DNA of 64,000 nucleotides from contig JAJJXM010000047.1 of assembly GCA_024516155.1 (NCBI GenBank), forward strand, positions 372,001-436,000. The letters are read 5' to 3'. Below, piece by piece: positions 35,054-46,825 of the stretch. A model generated the notes under the pieces. The model made no database searches. It saw nothing but the letters and a program-made list of their open reading frames with translations, and was not told the DNA's origin. The translations under genes were made by a program, and so were the position numbers. How positions within the stretch are numbered: position 1 is the stretch's first letter; every line of letters starts with the position of its first letter. The DNA is from Pyronema omphalodes. Taxonomy: Eukaryota > Ascomycota > Pezizomycetes > Pezizales > Pyronemataceae.

Positions 35054-35423
35054 TACAGTCGACTCGGTCTATAAGGGTACGCCGGGACCGAAGGGGTGTA
35101 CCCTTATATGATGTATATTCTTAAAGACCGAGGGGCTTGGCACGAGTGATTGATTGAGATGCACAGATCTGGGGTAGTGCGGAGGTAAGTGGAGTCCTAG
35201 CGCCACACAAATTGCACCATAGCCACACAAATTGCACTATAGCCACATCACCAGCTGCCCCACTGTATAAGGGTACCATACAAATTTTCGGCATTTTCAT
35301 AAGGATATTCTAGTACACTGTGATACCCTTAATTCCCATACAAAAACCGTCGGGACCGCGGCAGGTACCCTTCTACAGTGGGTATTCTTGTAGATAGTAT
35401 CCTTATAACCCGAGTCGACTGTA
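35054..35423. mobile_element. pogo-like MITE, 366 bp, TA target-site duplication
   Basis: The left end at 35056 reads CAGTCGACTCGGTCTATAAG and the reverse complement of the right end (finishing at 35421) reads CAGTCGACTCGGGTTATAAG. The terminal inverted repeats are about 27 bp with 3 mismatches and are flanked by TA on both sides (35054-35055, 35422-35423). The CAG start and TA duplication are features of pogo/Fot1-class elements. There is no transposase frame. Inside are a tandem 20-bp pair starting GCCACACAAATTGCA (35202-35241) and several further copies, in both orientations, of TAAGGGTAC-like and GGGACCG words, suggesting internal rearrangement or nesting. Confidence 0.85.
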
Positions 35424-36682
35424 CTAACTGTAAAGCTGTGCCAAATGCATTATCACTGTATCAACGGGCCGACCCGAAATCGTGGGGCCTGAGCTGAATG
35501 CACATTGTAAGCCATGTGTAGAACAGATGGGTGCAATACTTGGGTTTTACTTACAACCTTGGTAATCGGGATGGAAAGTGTACACTGTAAATTGTGAGTA
35601 CAAGCGTTTTGTACGAGCTTGAAGCTTATCAATGGGCTTGTATTGCCAAAGGTACCAACATACGTAACATAGCTGCCAAGTATACAAAACTAAAGTATCC
35701 TGTGCACTTTAGAGTTCCAGTATACCCAAGTTTCAGAGTTTCAGAGTTTCAAAGTTTCAAGCTCGTTAGGTAGGTGAGATAACCTTAAGCCCATGACCTC
35801 GTTAAACGTTACCATCATATACTATCAATCGTCGCGGCTGCCATGGGACCATTTTCCATGTGAAATTGAACTAAAAATTAACCAAAACCTCGTCTATTGC
35901 CGAAGGTACAGACCGAATTGACTTTGTACGGAATTAGAATAAGGTATTGTGTCTTGATACAGAGCTTAATTGGGCATGGTGTTGCCGTAGTCACCATACA
36001 CAGTACCACTACAACATCAGGTTTCATCTATTGATTATCCTTTACAAGTTACGATGGTGCCAATGCAAATAGCATCTCCACAACTGAAACTAAACGATTC
36101 TCCGAATTACGCTCGCACAACGCCGTATACGACGGAATTTGCACCAACGCCACGAAAAACTCTTCAACGCCACCTACACATGCTACGTCACCTTCGGTAT
36201 AGGGGCCGTGTAAGTTTTATGAATCTCCAACAATTTCAATGAACCTCTAACCACTCTACAGTACAGTAATTATGAGCGCGGGGAGAGCCCCCGAGATCAT
36301 CTAATCAATTCCAAACCCCTTAAAATACCCTTGCCTAACGCTAACCAGAACAAGAATCTCGGCAGCGGTAGGAATGAAAGGAAATGAGCAGTTATAGACG
36401 AGGCTGAAAGAAGTTTGCTTGTGCAGATGCTGATGCCGATAAGCGATTCTTGGGCTCATATCGCTAAATTTCGTCGGCAACCAGTATTATCGCTAATAGG
36501 TATGGTCTTGGCAGGTGAATCGCAATCACACCGGGTCAAGAGGGAGGTGTGATTGATAAGATGTATAGGATTATGCTATTGGGTATTGATAAGATTCAAA
36601 TATCTAGATGTGCGGACTCATTCAAGCCCATCAGAAGTATAAAAGAACCCAGACATAAGCATAGCGACAACTTTTCCACTAT
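35424..36682. other. Intergenic DNA
   Basis: AT-rich, with short direct repeats (AGAGTTTC/AAAGTTTC near 35733-35758). A plus-strand TATAAAAG occurs at 36638-36645 just beyond the 3' end of the minus-strand hydrolase gene. No supported gene. Confidence 0.6.
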
Positions 36683-38573
36683 CTAATCCCTCTCACCACT
36701 CCTCAACCTCCATAATTCATTCATGACCGTCTCAGTCCTGTTCCTCACAGCGTTATGATACAAAGAGTTTGTATCAAAGCTTCTTGCACCCTTGATTGTT
36801 TTTACCGTTTCTCTGCTCAACTCCCATGAGACATACATATCGTCGATGAAGTTTGCTGCGAAGACTGGGACTTCGTTTTTCTTCAGCTGCTCGATATCGT
36901 ATAAATCAGGCCAATCTTTGTCCTTGGCCAGAAGCTCAGCTACCTCGCGAAATTTCGTCAACTCTGTGTAGTCGGAGAACATAGACGGGTAAATCATTTC
37001 GCCGGTAAAGTAAACTTTCTGGTCTACGGAATCATCTCTGAATGCATGCGGGAGTGCCCGAGAAGCAGACCAGTTTGATGCCTCACTAGAGTAGATATGT
37101 TAGGGAAAGTAAGAAAATATAGGATTTCATAGAATACCCTTGACAGTAGATCGCTTCGTGGAGAACAGCATAAATTGGGTTGCCATCGAATGACTGGAAA
37201 GCTTCAACGTTTTGCTTTGTTTTGTACGTGAGCATACCGAAAATTCGGAGGTCATTATCTGCACGCTGTATAACACCTAAAGTTCGGAAATTAGTATTTG
37301 TGAGAGATTGAAAAAAAATTTTACTCACGATGTACGCCGTCAATACCGCCATGCCCCCCGAAGGACAAGCCCAGATCAAGGAATCGGTTTCGGGTCAGCT
37401 TTCCACCACTTGGCATGGTGACCTCGTTCTGAGCTAGGTGGTTTATAATTCTCTTGACAGCCTCGACATCCTGGGGGTATTTCTCATAAAAGTCGTTGTT
37501 GCGCTCCAAAAGCTTCTGATAACAGAGCTGGTAGACCTTATCGGGATTGTTGACGAGCGGAGGCATGCCACCGGTGGTGAAGACTATCGATATCAGTATT
37601 GTGAAAAAAGTGCAGTACTCAGTATATACCTTCTTTCAATCCCTCGGGGCTGTGGTAAAAGTTAGGATCACATGTTTGAGTATAGGGAATCGACACATAC
37701 TAGAAGCTAAGATAAGTCACAGCGCAGAAACCACCAAAGCTCTGTCCATGTACACTCCATTTCTTTTCCTCCCGTACCCTATCCGCCAGTAGATGCTTTC
37801 GGATAGCCTCACAGTCTCGCACTACAATTTGTCAGCATATAAGAGGAGTTGAATCGTCAATTTAAATTATCGAACCTATGTTATCGGCACGCATCATTTT
37901 CAGATACTGTGCCTGTTCCTCAATTGTTCTTCCTTTAGCAAGAGCATCTGCGTCCACTGGTGTACTTAATCCAGTTCCTCGTTGATCAATGTACAACATC
38001 TGATATCCCTTTCCGAAAAAGTATTCCGTGAGTGGGTGAAATTTTGGTGGTCCACATTCGAAACCAGGGCCACCTATGATCGTCAGTTAATATTCATTGA
38101 ATTATTGAGAAATTCGTGAGACCCTGGAGATAGAGGCCTGATATTATTAGCAAAAATTCATTGCATCCGGAAAGTATACAAACAAACTGGTAAAGTCTCT
38201 CCGGATGCTCCATCATCATGCTTTTTATTGGGGATTGCGTTACGGGCAAATATTTGGATAGTTTCGCCGTCGGGACGGGAGTAGTCGAGAGGAACTTTGT
38301 ACCACCGATCAACAACCTTAAGCCCGCCTGTGAAGTTTTGTGGTTAGCGTTTTTAAGACATCATGGTAGACGGAGACTGTTTATTCGCGAGTGTTCGCGT
38401 GACCCTAACGAACCCACGAAGATAGATGATTCCTCTCTCACAGGCACAGCTGCGGGGACGATAACTCTCGGAGACGACATCGCAGCGGAATAGAAACGTA
38501 TGGAGGTGGAGCGAACGAGATGAGGACTCGATGGACGTAGAGCGAGAGAACAGAGACGAATCGTAAGTAGCAT
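36683..38573 (-). CDS. Proline-iminopeptidase-like alpha/beta hydrolase (peptidase family S33)
   Basis: Nine exons read from high to low coordinates: 38573-38414, 38327-38184, 38137-38123, 38073-37876, 37821-37701, 37649-37630, 37583-37329, 37276-37138, 37085-36683; phases sum to 484 residues. Joins restore SIFVGGLKVVDRWYKVP, LPVCLYLQGGPGFECGP, NIVRDCEAIR, SFYPEGLKEVFTTGG and YCQGEASNWSAS. Family marks: oxyanion GGPG, DQRGTGLS, nucleophile elbow GQSFGG with Ser200, acid Asp432 or Asp433 (FIDDMYV) and His461 (LYHNAV). It would release N-terminal Pro or other residues from peptides. The first 31 residues (Arg, Ser, Leu rich, no acids) look like a mitochondrial presequence; Met32 (codon at 38480) would give a cytosolic form. 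Exons of 15 and 20 nt are unusually small; the donor after the 15-nt exon (GTCTCA) is weak. Confidence 0.88.
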
Positions 38574-39056
38574 CGGGACAGCTGAAAGCTCTAAATGTAG
38601 CTCTAATGGCGGGGCTTTCTAGAGCTGCATGGTCACGAGAGTGTAGCTACGCGCGGGGAATCCCGGGCGCACCACGCGTGCGGCTTGTAACCGCGACGGC
38701 TGAAGAACCATAAAGCGTCACTCGATTTACACAACTTGCACTTTCATCCGAGGGGCGCATAAACCAATTAATAGATGTTATGCGTTCTCAACTCACGTCA
38801 TAGATACACCTTACCCGCCAAACCATGCACCTCAAGCTATATCTGTGAGCCTGCAATCCAAGAAATCCTCTGAAGGACGCAATCTGTTTTTGAAAACCGC
38901 ATTTCACATGGCTTAGAATGGCGCACGAAAGTTGTCATATGATCTCAACTTTTATAATCTTAGCTTGTACGATCTTAACTTGAATTTAAATATCCATCTC
39001 ATTTAATCATAAATCTTTCATCTCATCCTCCCCTACAGGTATTAACGCCTTAAAAA
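38574..39056. other. Intergenic DNA
   Basis: Promoter side of the hydrolase gene on the minus strand and the 3' side of the small GAIGKQF-repeat gene. Nothing further recognised. Confidence 0.6.
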
Positions 39057-39563
39057 TTACTTCTCTCCCAAGGCCTTATCAACAGTTCCTCCAATGGCTC
39101 CCTTATCGGTAAACTGCTTTCCGATGGCACCATTCTTGTCAAAAGCCCCGCCGATCTTCTGCGGAACCTGGCCAATTGCTCCATCCGCTGTATTTTCACG
39201 TCAGTGCCATCTCTCTCATGAGTTCGTGATCGTCGAGGTGATGGTGTATCCGACCGTTAAATTCCTTTCCAACCGCTCCCTTAGAGGTAAACGCCTTGGC
39301 TGGGTTATGTCCTCCATGGTGATCCTTCAACATTGAAGAATCCTGGATAAAACCGTCAGCTTTATACAATCCGATATGAAAAGGGTACAAACTCGGTTAC
39401 TAGGGAAATCAGAAGCCATATGCCGGAGGTCATGAGGGTCCTCGTAAACACCGTCGGTAAGGTCTTGAGCAGTGAGCATCTCACTTGTTCCGTATTCAAA
39501 GCCGAGCTCTCCGGGCTTCTTGCTATCCCCAAGGTTCTTATTCTTGTCGAAAACTCCAGACAT
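39057..39563 (-). CDS. Small GAIGKQF-repeat protein, function unknown
   Basis: Exons 39563-39401, 39359-39255 and 39187-39057 give 132 residues; introns are 41 and 67 nt. Splicing restores SDFPTDGFIQDSSMLKDH and VGKEFNADGAIGQVPQK, and phases sum correctly. The N-terminal half is acidic and mixed (LTDGVYEDPHDLRHM). The C-terminal half consists of three to four degenerate units of about 13 residues built on K-G-A-(I/V)-G-K-x-F (FTSKGAVGKEF, NGAIGKQFTDKGAIGG). There is no signal peptide and no membrane segment. Similar small soluble proteins with this glycine-periodic motif occur in ascomycetes, to my recollection, but I know no function. An upstream GTG-initiated extension is not used because the ATG at 39563 is the first Met. 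Confidence 0.75.
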
Positions 39564-42500
39564 TATGTATTCCACTGTTGAAAAGTTCGTTAAAAGTGTT
39601 CGTAAAGTCGTATTTCGTAAGTCGATTAATTGAATTATACATTTTTTCGTGGAAGATGAACGGTCATAAATACAATAAATTTGAAACTAGAAAATCTTGA
39701 ACATCATGTCGAAAAACTTGCTTTCGAACGGCAGAGTCTTGTGGCAGTTGGTGGCTTGGCTGTCACTCGTCAGTGGCGTGTGCAGAATATACATAGCGGC
39801 GGTCAACGGATATCGCTTCGCTGCCTGCGTACGACCGTGCCCGTTTTGCGAGGCTCCTAGTTTCACCCGTGACCTCCACCCGAACCTTGATCAAAACTTT
39901 AATCGAAGCTATGTATCAGTTTTCAAGATTATTCTACGCCTATGGTTCCTGATTTTCAACATCGGGGCTGAAGAGGAATTTTCATCTCGCGTCGCCACAG
40001 AAAAAGGTGGGATTTTGATTTCCGGGGTGTGACAGCAAGGGGTCTGAGCATGGTTCAGTAACAAATCAAGATAGAACACAGATCAGGCTGACTGGATTTC
40101 AAGATACGATTTCTAAGTTTAAAATCGTGTTTGGGATTGCGTGGGAGTTTTTTTTATAGTAAGCACAATGCACTGCCTTTTTTGGAAAGACGAACCAATA
40201 GCAATACCAGTGTTCTCCGATATGTAAGAAAAGCAGAGTATGGGGATTTGTCACTCGTTGCAAGAGGGGATCGAAAATGCTACATTTTTAAAACCACCAT
40301 TTGGAGTCGTTGGGTTGCATTATGGTCTAGTTTGTGATAGCGGAGACATCAAGAGGTTATGCTATTAACCGGAAATATAAACACATTGGTAGAAAATGTA
40401 CCAGAATATAGAATCACCTGATAAGCCTTACGAATGCGCAAGGTGGAGAAAGTTTTGCAGCTGAGGCTCAACACAAAACGAGAGCTAATGACAGCACCGG
40501 TCTTTGTAATTAGCGTACGGGTATCGGGACATAGATAGCTTCAAAGTTTACTAAATAGATCGGTCTTGTGATTGTCCACGAAAAAAAAAACTTGATGAGG
40601 TCGAACGGCACAACGGTCATAGGTAGAGTACGGGGGCTGTTCCCGGAAACGTCATCAGTCAGTTTCATTGCTGTGAATAGAAAAAACTAATTCTGACTTC
40701 CATTAGTATGTACTTAAACCCCTATAATATGGAGCGAACCGTGAACGCTTTCGCTTCAAACGTTGTATTGCATGTATCTTGAGGCGAGTGAGTGTGTGTG
40801 ATTGATGAGCGACGTCGTATCGTAAAGCCCTCCAAGCGAACAAAAGAAACGCGCGACTACGCTTACCAGCGTCTTTATATACGCATTTTCATTCCCAGCA
40901 GACCGCATGATCACCGGAAAACATTCCTCCAGGAATATGTAAGCGCCACAGGAAGTCACGGATTGATAACTGATCTTTCAAGCTGCATATGAATCTTGGC
41001 TTCCAATGACTATGGACCAACCGAAGCACCTAATTATTGATAGGTTATTGATTCATGCATACGAGATACCGACACTAACTAGAATAAGGAGTGTCATCAA
41101 AGCATTCTGCATTTCAGTTCTTCAAGATGGTGTGTTAATTCCATGGGTATCCATCATCAGTACACCATGATCTTTTTAGAAGAGCGGAGGATGGTCAGAC
41201 GGGATGTGCGCTCCCGCCCGTTGATCGATCACGATGTAAGTGTGGCTCTAATTTCAATGCATTATCGGTGGCTCCGAATCCCCCTCTGGATGTTTCCGCT
41301 CATGTTTCCATCGGCAAAGGAGGGGGAAGAGAGGGGAAACGAGGGGAAATAATAACTCAATCTGATTGACGAATACGAAGTAGAAATGCATTAAGATATT
41401 CCGAAGTTTACGGGACTCGGCGAAGTGCAACTATACGAGAATTGATAGCTTTTGAACCTCAGTGCTCAAGAATCTTCAAACAAATTGTGGAGGTTGATAA
41501 TGGAACTTCCCGAAGTACTTTTGGATCTAGAAACAACCACACCCACGTTGCTGCAAAGCGGATCATAATATCGATTCTTTACTACGCCATGTAATTGCGC
41601 AATCGAAGCTTCGGTTAGCCAGGGAATCAGATTGCAGGATCACCACACCATCACTCTCAAAATGGCACCCAAGCAATCATGCAGGAATCACTGGGCATAA
41701 ATATAGCGTTAGCATTACAGTAATATGCCACTCAAAATAAAATAGATCTATGGTAGGTTTCAACCCCAGAGAGAGCCCTGGGAGAGCCTGTGGGGGCCTG
41801 CGAATTAAGATGTCAGGTACTTTATTGCGCTATAAGCGTTAGAATACTGACATAATTCCAAAGCTCGACCGGTTAGAAAAATCGCATAACTCTGTGACTG
41901 AGGTGGAGGACGGAGAAGACCTACTTTTGCGGGTATTGCGGGGTTCATGTGTGGTTAGCGCGGCTGAAACGTTTTCAATTGCTTGAATTTACAATACCAC
42001 GCGGGATATCATTACTCAGTTCACGTTTTGAAGACTGCCTTCTGTTACAAGTAAAGACTCCGGAGGAGCTTTGGAAAGTTACGGAATTATACCGAGAAAA
42101 CGATGGTGCATAGCTTTAACAGCTGAAGCTTTGTGCATTCGACACCGATTGAAGGCGTACTGAGTACATTATTTTGACGAATGCAGTTCAGCTAGACGAA
42201 GGTGTCAAGAAATCAAACATTCTTTAGTTCATGAATCCTGAGAAATCATATGCTATCAAATGGTGGGGTTCGGTATCGCCGCCTCCGGGAGAAGTACCCC
42301 GCTCTTTAACGATGGCGGTGACGCCGGTGAGATCTGATGCCGCAAGATACTGATAGGTAGAAAACGGTTATCAACGCTTGAAACTGTTTACAGTTGGCGG
42401 CTGTATGTAAAGTGGTATTTTAAATTCTCTTAAAATATAAGCTAACTTTAAATCTCAGGTGTATTGACATTTAGCATCGTGGTTAACTTGAGGGTTTGCT

Positions 42501-45421
42501 GGTCAAACGGGATACGGTAAGAAATGTTGACATCGGCTGGATACTTTACAGTCTGTGCCTACGGTTGGACCCCACCGCGGGAAATCCTGGTATATCCAAG
42601 GTACCGCACCTAATTTAGCGGCTGTAATAGTTCACGATCGTTTTCTTCGTGAGCCTATCATGGCACACGACATATGCACTCACTCGACCATTCAACCTTC
42701 TATACAGCGTAAGCACCAAAGTACCCATGGTATATCCAAGTCTCCGTAGGGATTCACTATATCAGCAATAATACACATCACAATGAAACGTGTAAACCCG
42801 GAACGCCGTTGCAGTTGCAACATGTACCATAGATTACAGCATCTTGCTGCAAGATTATGTTTTTTCATCTCGGAGACGCAGTTTGCGCGATAACGATGAT
42901 GATAATAAATTTCTCTGTAATTTGATTAATGACGTCTTTTGTAATAACAACAATCACTTCAACAGAAACACCGCCTAAGAGGAGGATTAGACGAATATGA
43001 ATATAACCATAGTATCGTTTCCACGGGCATGGCGCCAAACCATAAACCGACGTAACGTCCGTGTTCAGTTGCTTCCATGCATTACGCTAGAATCACACGC
43101 CACGCCAGGTGCAAGGTGGGATTATCCCCACCCGTCAACCATCGACGCTACATATCTCTAATGCCCCTCATGCCCCTCCTCTGCAGGTACGTACCTGAGG
43201 ACCTAGGCTGAATGATTTACATACCTACAATAAAGATTACTGATACATAGATATCGCTTGTCTGAAGTTGCATCCGGGGAGCCCACCACACCCGGAATAT
43301 CCCTACTTCATCTAGCCCTAGAACTATCACGCTCAACGTATACGGGGCACACCGTACACCACATGAGTTATGGACATAGTAACACATCAGAAGATGGCTA
43401 TTGAGCTGCTGAGATAGAAATAATATTTCTTCGGCTTGACCGCCAGAATGGCTAGGTTTATGCGCTCGGCGCCGACCGCCCGAGTTTGGAACAAATAACC
43501 CGGGCCACAGGTTCATTACCCGGGGCTGGCGAATAGCAACTTAGGATCTAGAAGTTGATGCCTTGAGAATACTTCCAAAAGGAGAAAATGGAATGAATGG
43601 TTTGGAGGCCTCGCTAAAGATGATACCATCACGGGTTAAGAAATTGTATCTCCTGTCACATCAAATCAGTGTATCTAACCTGCACCGAAGCCGTTTGTTT
43701 CATTGAAACAATTTCCTGGTTAAGAATGAAGAATATGGAAATAACATGTAAAATAAAATCAGAAAAAAAAAACTGTGATGTGAAAATATTAGTGGCGCTG
43801 TTCGCCACGAACGGTAAGTACCCTTCCGTTAACCAGTTTTGCAGTGCATGATAATCTAAAAATCAAATTCTTTTTTAAATTCAACTGTTCCACCCCAAAT
43901 GTTTTTCTCGCCGAGTACCGGTTGTGGGAGAACTGTTTTATCCTTAGGGATCGGTACGGCATAACTAGTTTTACCAAACATATGAGGGTACATAGTAGTA
44001 GCTACAACAGGGCAGTCGATGTAGAAGTTTCTCTAGCGATATGGCATGTCTCAAAGCTCGAAGGTACCAGGTATGTACATTTACCCGATTATTCGATGAT
44101 CGGTCTCTGCCGTAACATCACGCTACGGCCTCGGCGGGATAGTCCTAGGTAGATCTATGCATGTAGAGTATGTACTCCTACATCTTGAGAACTCGCGAGC
44201 CGCCCCGTAATTACTAGACTTGTAGTCCTGGACCCTAGGGCGAGTACCATCACTTATTTCACACGCTTTCTTTTCGAAGTGATATTCAGGCCTTGGCCTG
44301 GAGCAAGTAAGGTATGTAGCTGGCTAGCAGCTTACATGCATAAAAGTTTACTTGAATGCCACTCCACTGTACATTGCCTAGGGCTTATGATGAGACGAAC
44401 CCCAATCAACACCTCATCTGATTCGCCTACCAATGAAAATCCATCATAGAGAAAATTCCCGGCAACTTTATTGCGAAGCGGGGTCAACATCCAAAGAAAA
44501 AGGACGATATTCCAATTTTGGAAGGAAAACCAATGATCTTTGCCCTACGTTTCACCCATGACTTCATTCCACCATATCAACCATATCAATTATATCAATT
44601 ATATCAATAATGATATGCTTTTGAATACAGTCCCAATAGCCAGGGAGAACAGTTATTCCAATATGATGGATTATCATCCAGGTTTTCGTGGTGCATACGC
44701 CTTAAGGCAAGAAAGCTTACACGAGAGATCTCGTGCCCCGTTAACGTGCAATTTGGGTAATTTGCCCGGCTCGGGAATGAGATAAAGCAGTATTTTCATC
44801 CCGTGCCGCGAGCTTCAACGGCTGGACCATATCTTTTTCGGGAACTTATGTTGAGAGAATCATTTTAAAGTTCCTTAACCAGCAACAATTCAGTGAAAAA
44901 GACAGCGCCACTGTGGCGGGTATCAACTTTGACATCCCATAAGTTATCCGATCTCATTGCGTGCTCGGGTTGACTCTTAGCCACAATATTGATCATTTGG
45001 GCACTCATGTGGAGTTTCTCATTTTGTCAATGCCAAGTTAATGTGCCACGGTTCAAAAGAGGGGCACCGGGTATCTCGAAATTTAAAGTCTCTAGGTCAA
45101 GGTCAAGGGTACCCTGAAAATAATGGAATTATGCAGGCGAGATTGATGAAGGGACCGATACGCTCGCTACGGTATACCAACGAACTCCAACAACGGAATC
45201 TAGGGTTCTAGTTGAAGTGGGAGGACTCCGAAATCTAAACACATCATGGTGTGCAGCCACTATCGAAATCCCTCGCATTGCAAATTCGAGGCCCTCCAGA
45301 ACTCCGAAGCTCGCCATCTTGTGGTATTCTGTTGTGATAGACCCCGCAATTCTCGGAAGCAAGAGGGTATAGAATCCAAGTTATGGGTGGTTTTGGCCCC
45401 AGCTATCTCGATATCTCAATG
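39564..45421. other. Gene-free DNA
   Basis: Nearly 6 kb without a supported gene. Open frames are short and motif-free, and 41.35-42.55 kb has none of 60 codons or more. No inverted-repeat element with clear ends was found. The final 100-200 bases hold the subtilase promoter. Confidence 0.6.
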
Positions 45422-45429
45422 TATAAATA
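45422..45429 (+). promoter_or_regulatory. TATA box of the subtilase gene
   Basis: TATAAATA about 88 bases before the subtilase ATG, with a C/T-rich leader (CTTTCCCGCTC, CATCCTCAC) between it and the start codon; the ATG context is TTCACCATGC. Confidence 0.65.
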
Positions 45430-45516
45430 TCATCAACCTTTCCCGCTCAATTTCAATCTCCATCCTCACAGTTCCAAGCTTCCTAAAGGTCTTATTTCCA
45501 GAGCTTGTCCTTCACC

Positions 45517-46825
45517 ATGCAGTTCTTCAAGAATATCGTTCTCGCGGCAGTTGCCCTCCTTCCCCTCACCGGTGTCCTCGCAGCTCCAGCTGCCATCTCA
45601 AAGCTCAAGGACGGTGATGTTATTCAGAACAATTACATCGTTGTCCTCAAGTCCGACGCCTCCTCATCCGACCTTCAATCCCACCAAGCTTGGGCTGGCC
45701 GCATTCACGCTGAATCCAAGTCGAAGAGAGCTTCCACTTCTGCTGGATTTAAGCACACCTACGAGTTCGGAAAGATGAAGGGATATTCCGGAGAGTTCGA
45801 TGAAGCTACTATCAAGGAGATTTCCAGTCGTCCAGAGGTTGCCTTCGTCGAGCCTGACCGTGTTGTCCAGTTGGCTGCTCAGGTAATACAAGTCCGTTGA
45901 TACGATGGTTCCTTAGCTAATGTGAACAAATAGGTTACTCAGGCCAGTGCTCCTTCTTGGGGTCTTGGACGTGTCTCCAGACGTGCCCGCGGTGCCACCA
46001 GCTACGTCTACGACTCTTCTGCTGGGTCTGGTGTTACTGCCTACATCATCGACACTGGTATCCAGATCACCCACAACGAATTTGGAGGACGTGCCAGATG
46101 GGGATACAACGCTATCGACACCTCTGACTCTGATGTAAGTAATCTTAGACACTGAAATATTAGCAAAATCTAACCTTTTACAGGGAAACGGACACGGAAC
46201 TCACGTTGCTGGAACTGTTGGAGGAACCAACTACGGTATTGCCAAGCTTGTCAGCCTTGTTGCTGTCAAGGTCCTCGACGCCTCTGGATCTGGATCCTAC
46301 TCTGCCGTCATTGCTGGTATCCAATGGGCCACCAAGGACTCTGCTGGAAAGCGTGCTGTTGCCAACATGTCTCTCGGAGGAACATACTCTGCTGCCGTTA
46401 ACAGTGCCGTCACTGAGGCCGTAAACGCCGGTATCACCTTCGCCGTCGCTGCTGGAAACAGCAACACCGACGCCGGAAACACTTCTCCTGCTTCCACCCC
46501 CAGTGCCATTACCGTTGGTGCCACCGACAGCACCGACAGCCGTGCTTCTTACTCCAACTACGGATCTGTCCTCGATGTCTTCGCACCCGGATCCAGCATC
46601 ACCTCTGCTTGGATCGGATCTAACTCTGCCACCAACACCATCTCTGGTACATCCATGGCCTCTCCCCACGTTTGTGGTATGGCCGCCTACCTCATTGCCA
46701 AGGAGGGTCTCTCATCCCCCTCTGCGGTTACCAACCGTATCATTTCTCTTGCTTCCTCCGGTTACGTTGCCAACGCCGGCCCAGGATCTCCCAACCGTTT
46801 GTTGTACAACGGTTCCGGATTGTAA
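45517..46825 (+). CDS. Secreted subtilisin-like serine protease (S8A, proteinase K type)
   Basis: Exons 45517-45882, 45934-46134 and 46184-46825 give 402 residues; introns are 51 and 49 nt with GCTAAT and TCTAAC branch sites. Signal peptide about 1-22 (ending GVLAAP), I9 propeptide ([10 protein letters not shown] to [11 protein letters not shown], about 35-118), then a mature domain starting near residue 126 ([10 protein letters not shown]). The catalytic triad is Asp162 (IIDTGI), His193 ([10 protein letters not shown]) and Ser346 (GTSMASPH), with the oxyanion Asn in AAGN. Length and spacing match the proteinase K/alkaline protease group, which includes the cuticle-degrading proteases of nematophagous and insect-pathogenic fungi. 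It would be secreted and degrade proteins such as host cuticle or litter protein. It lies tail-to-tail with a fungalysin gene. Introns flank the codons for the Asp and His motifs. Confidence 0.96.
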
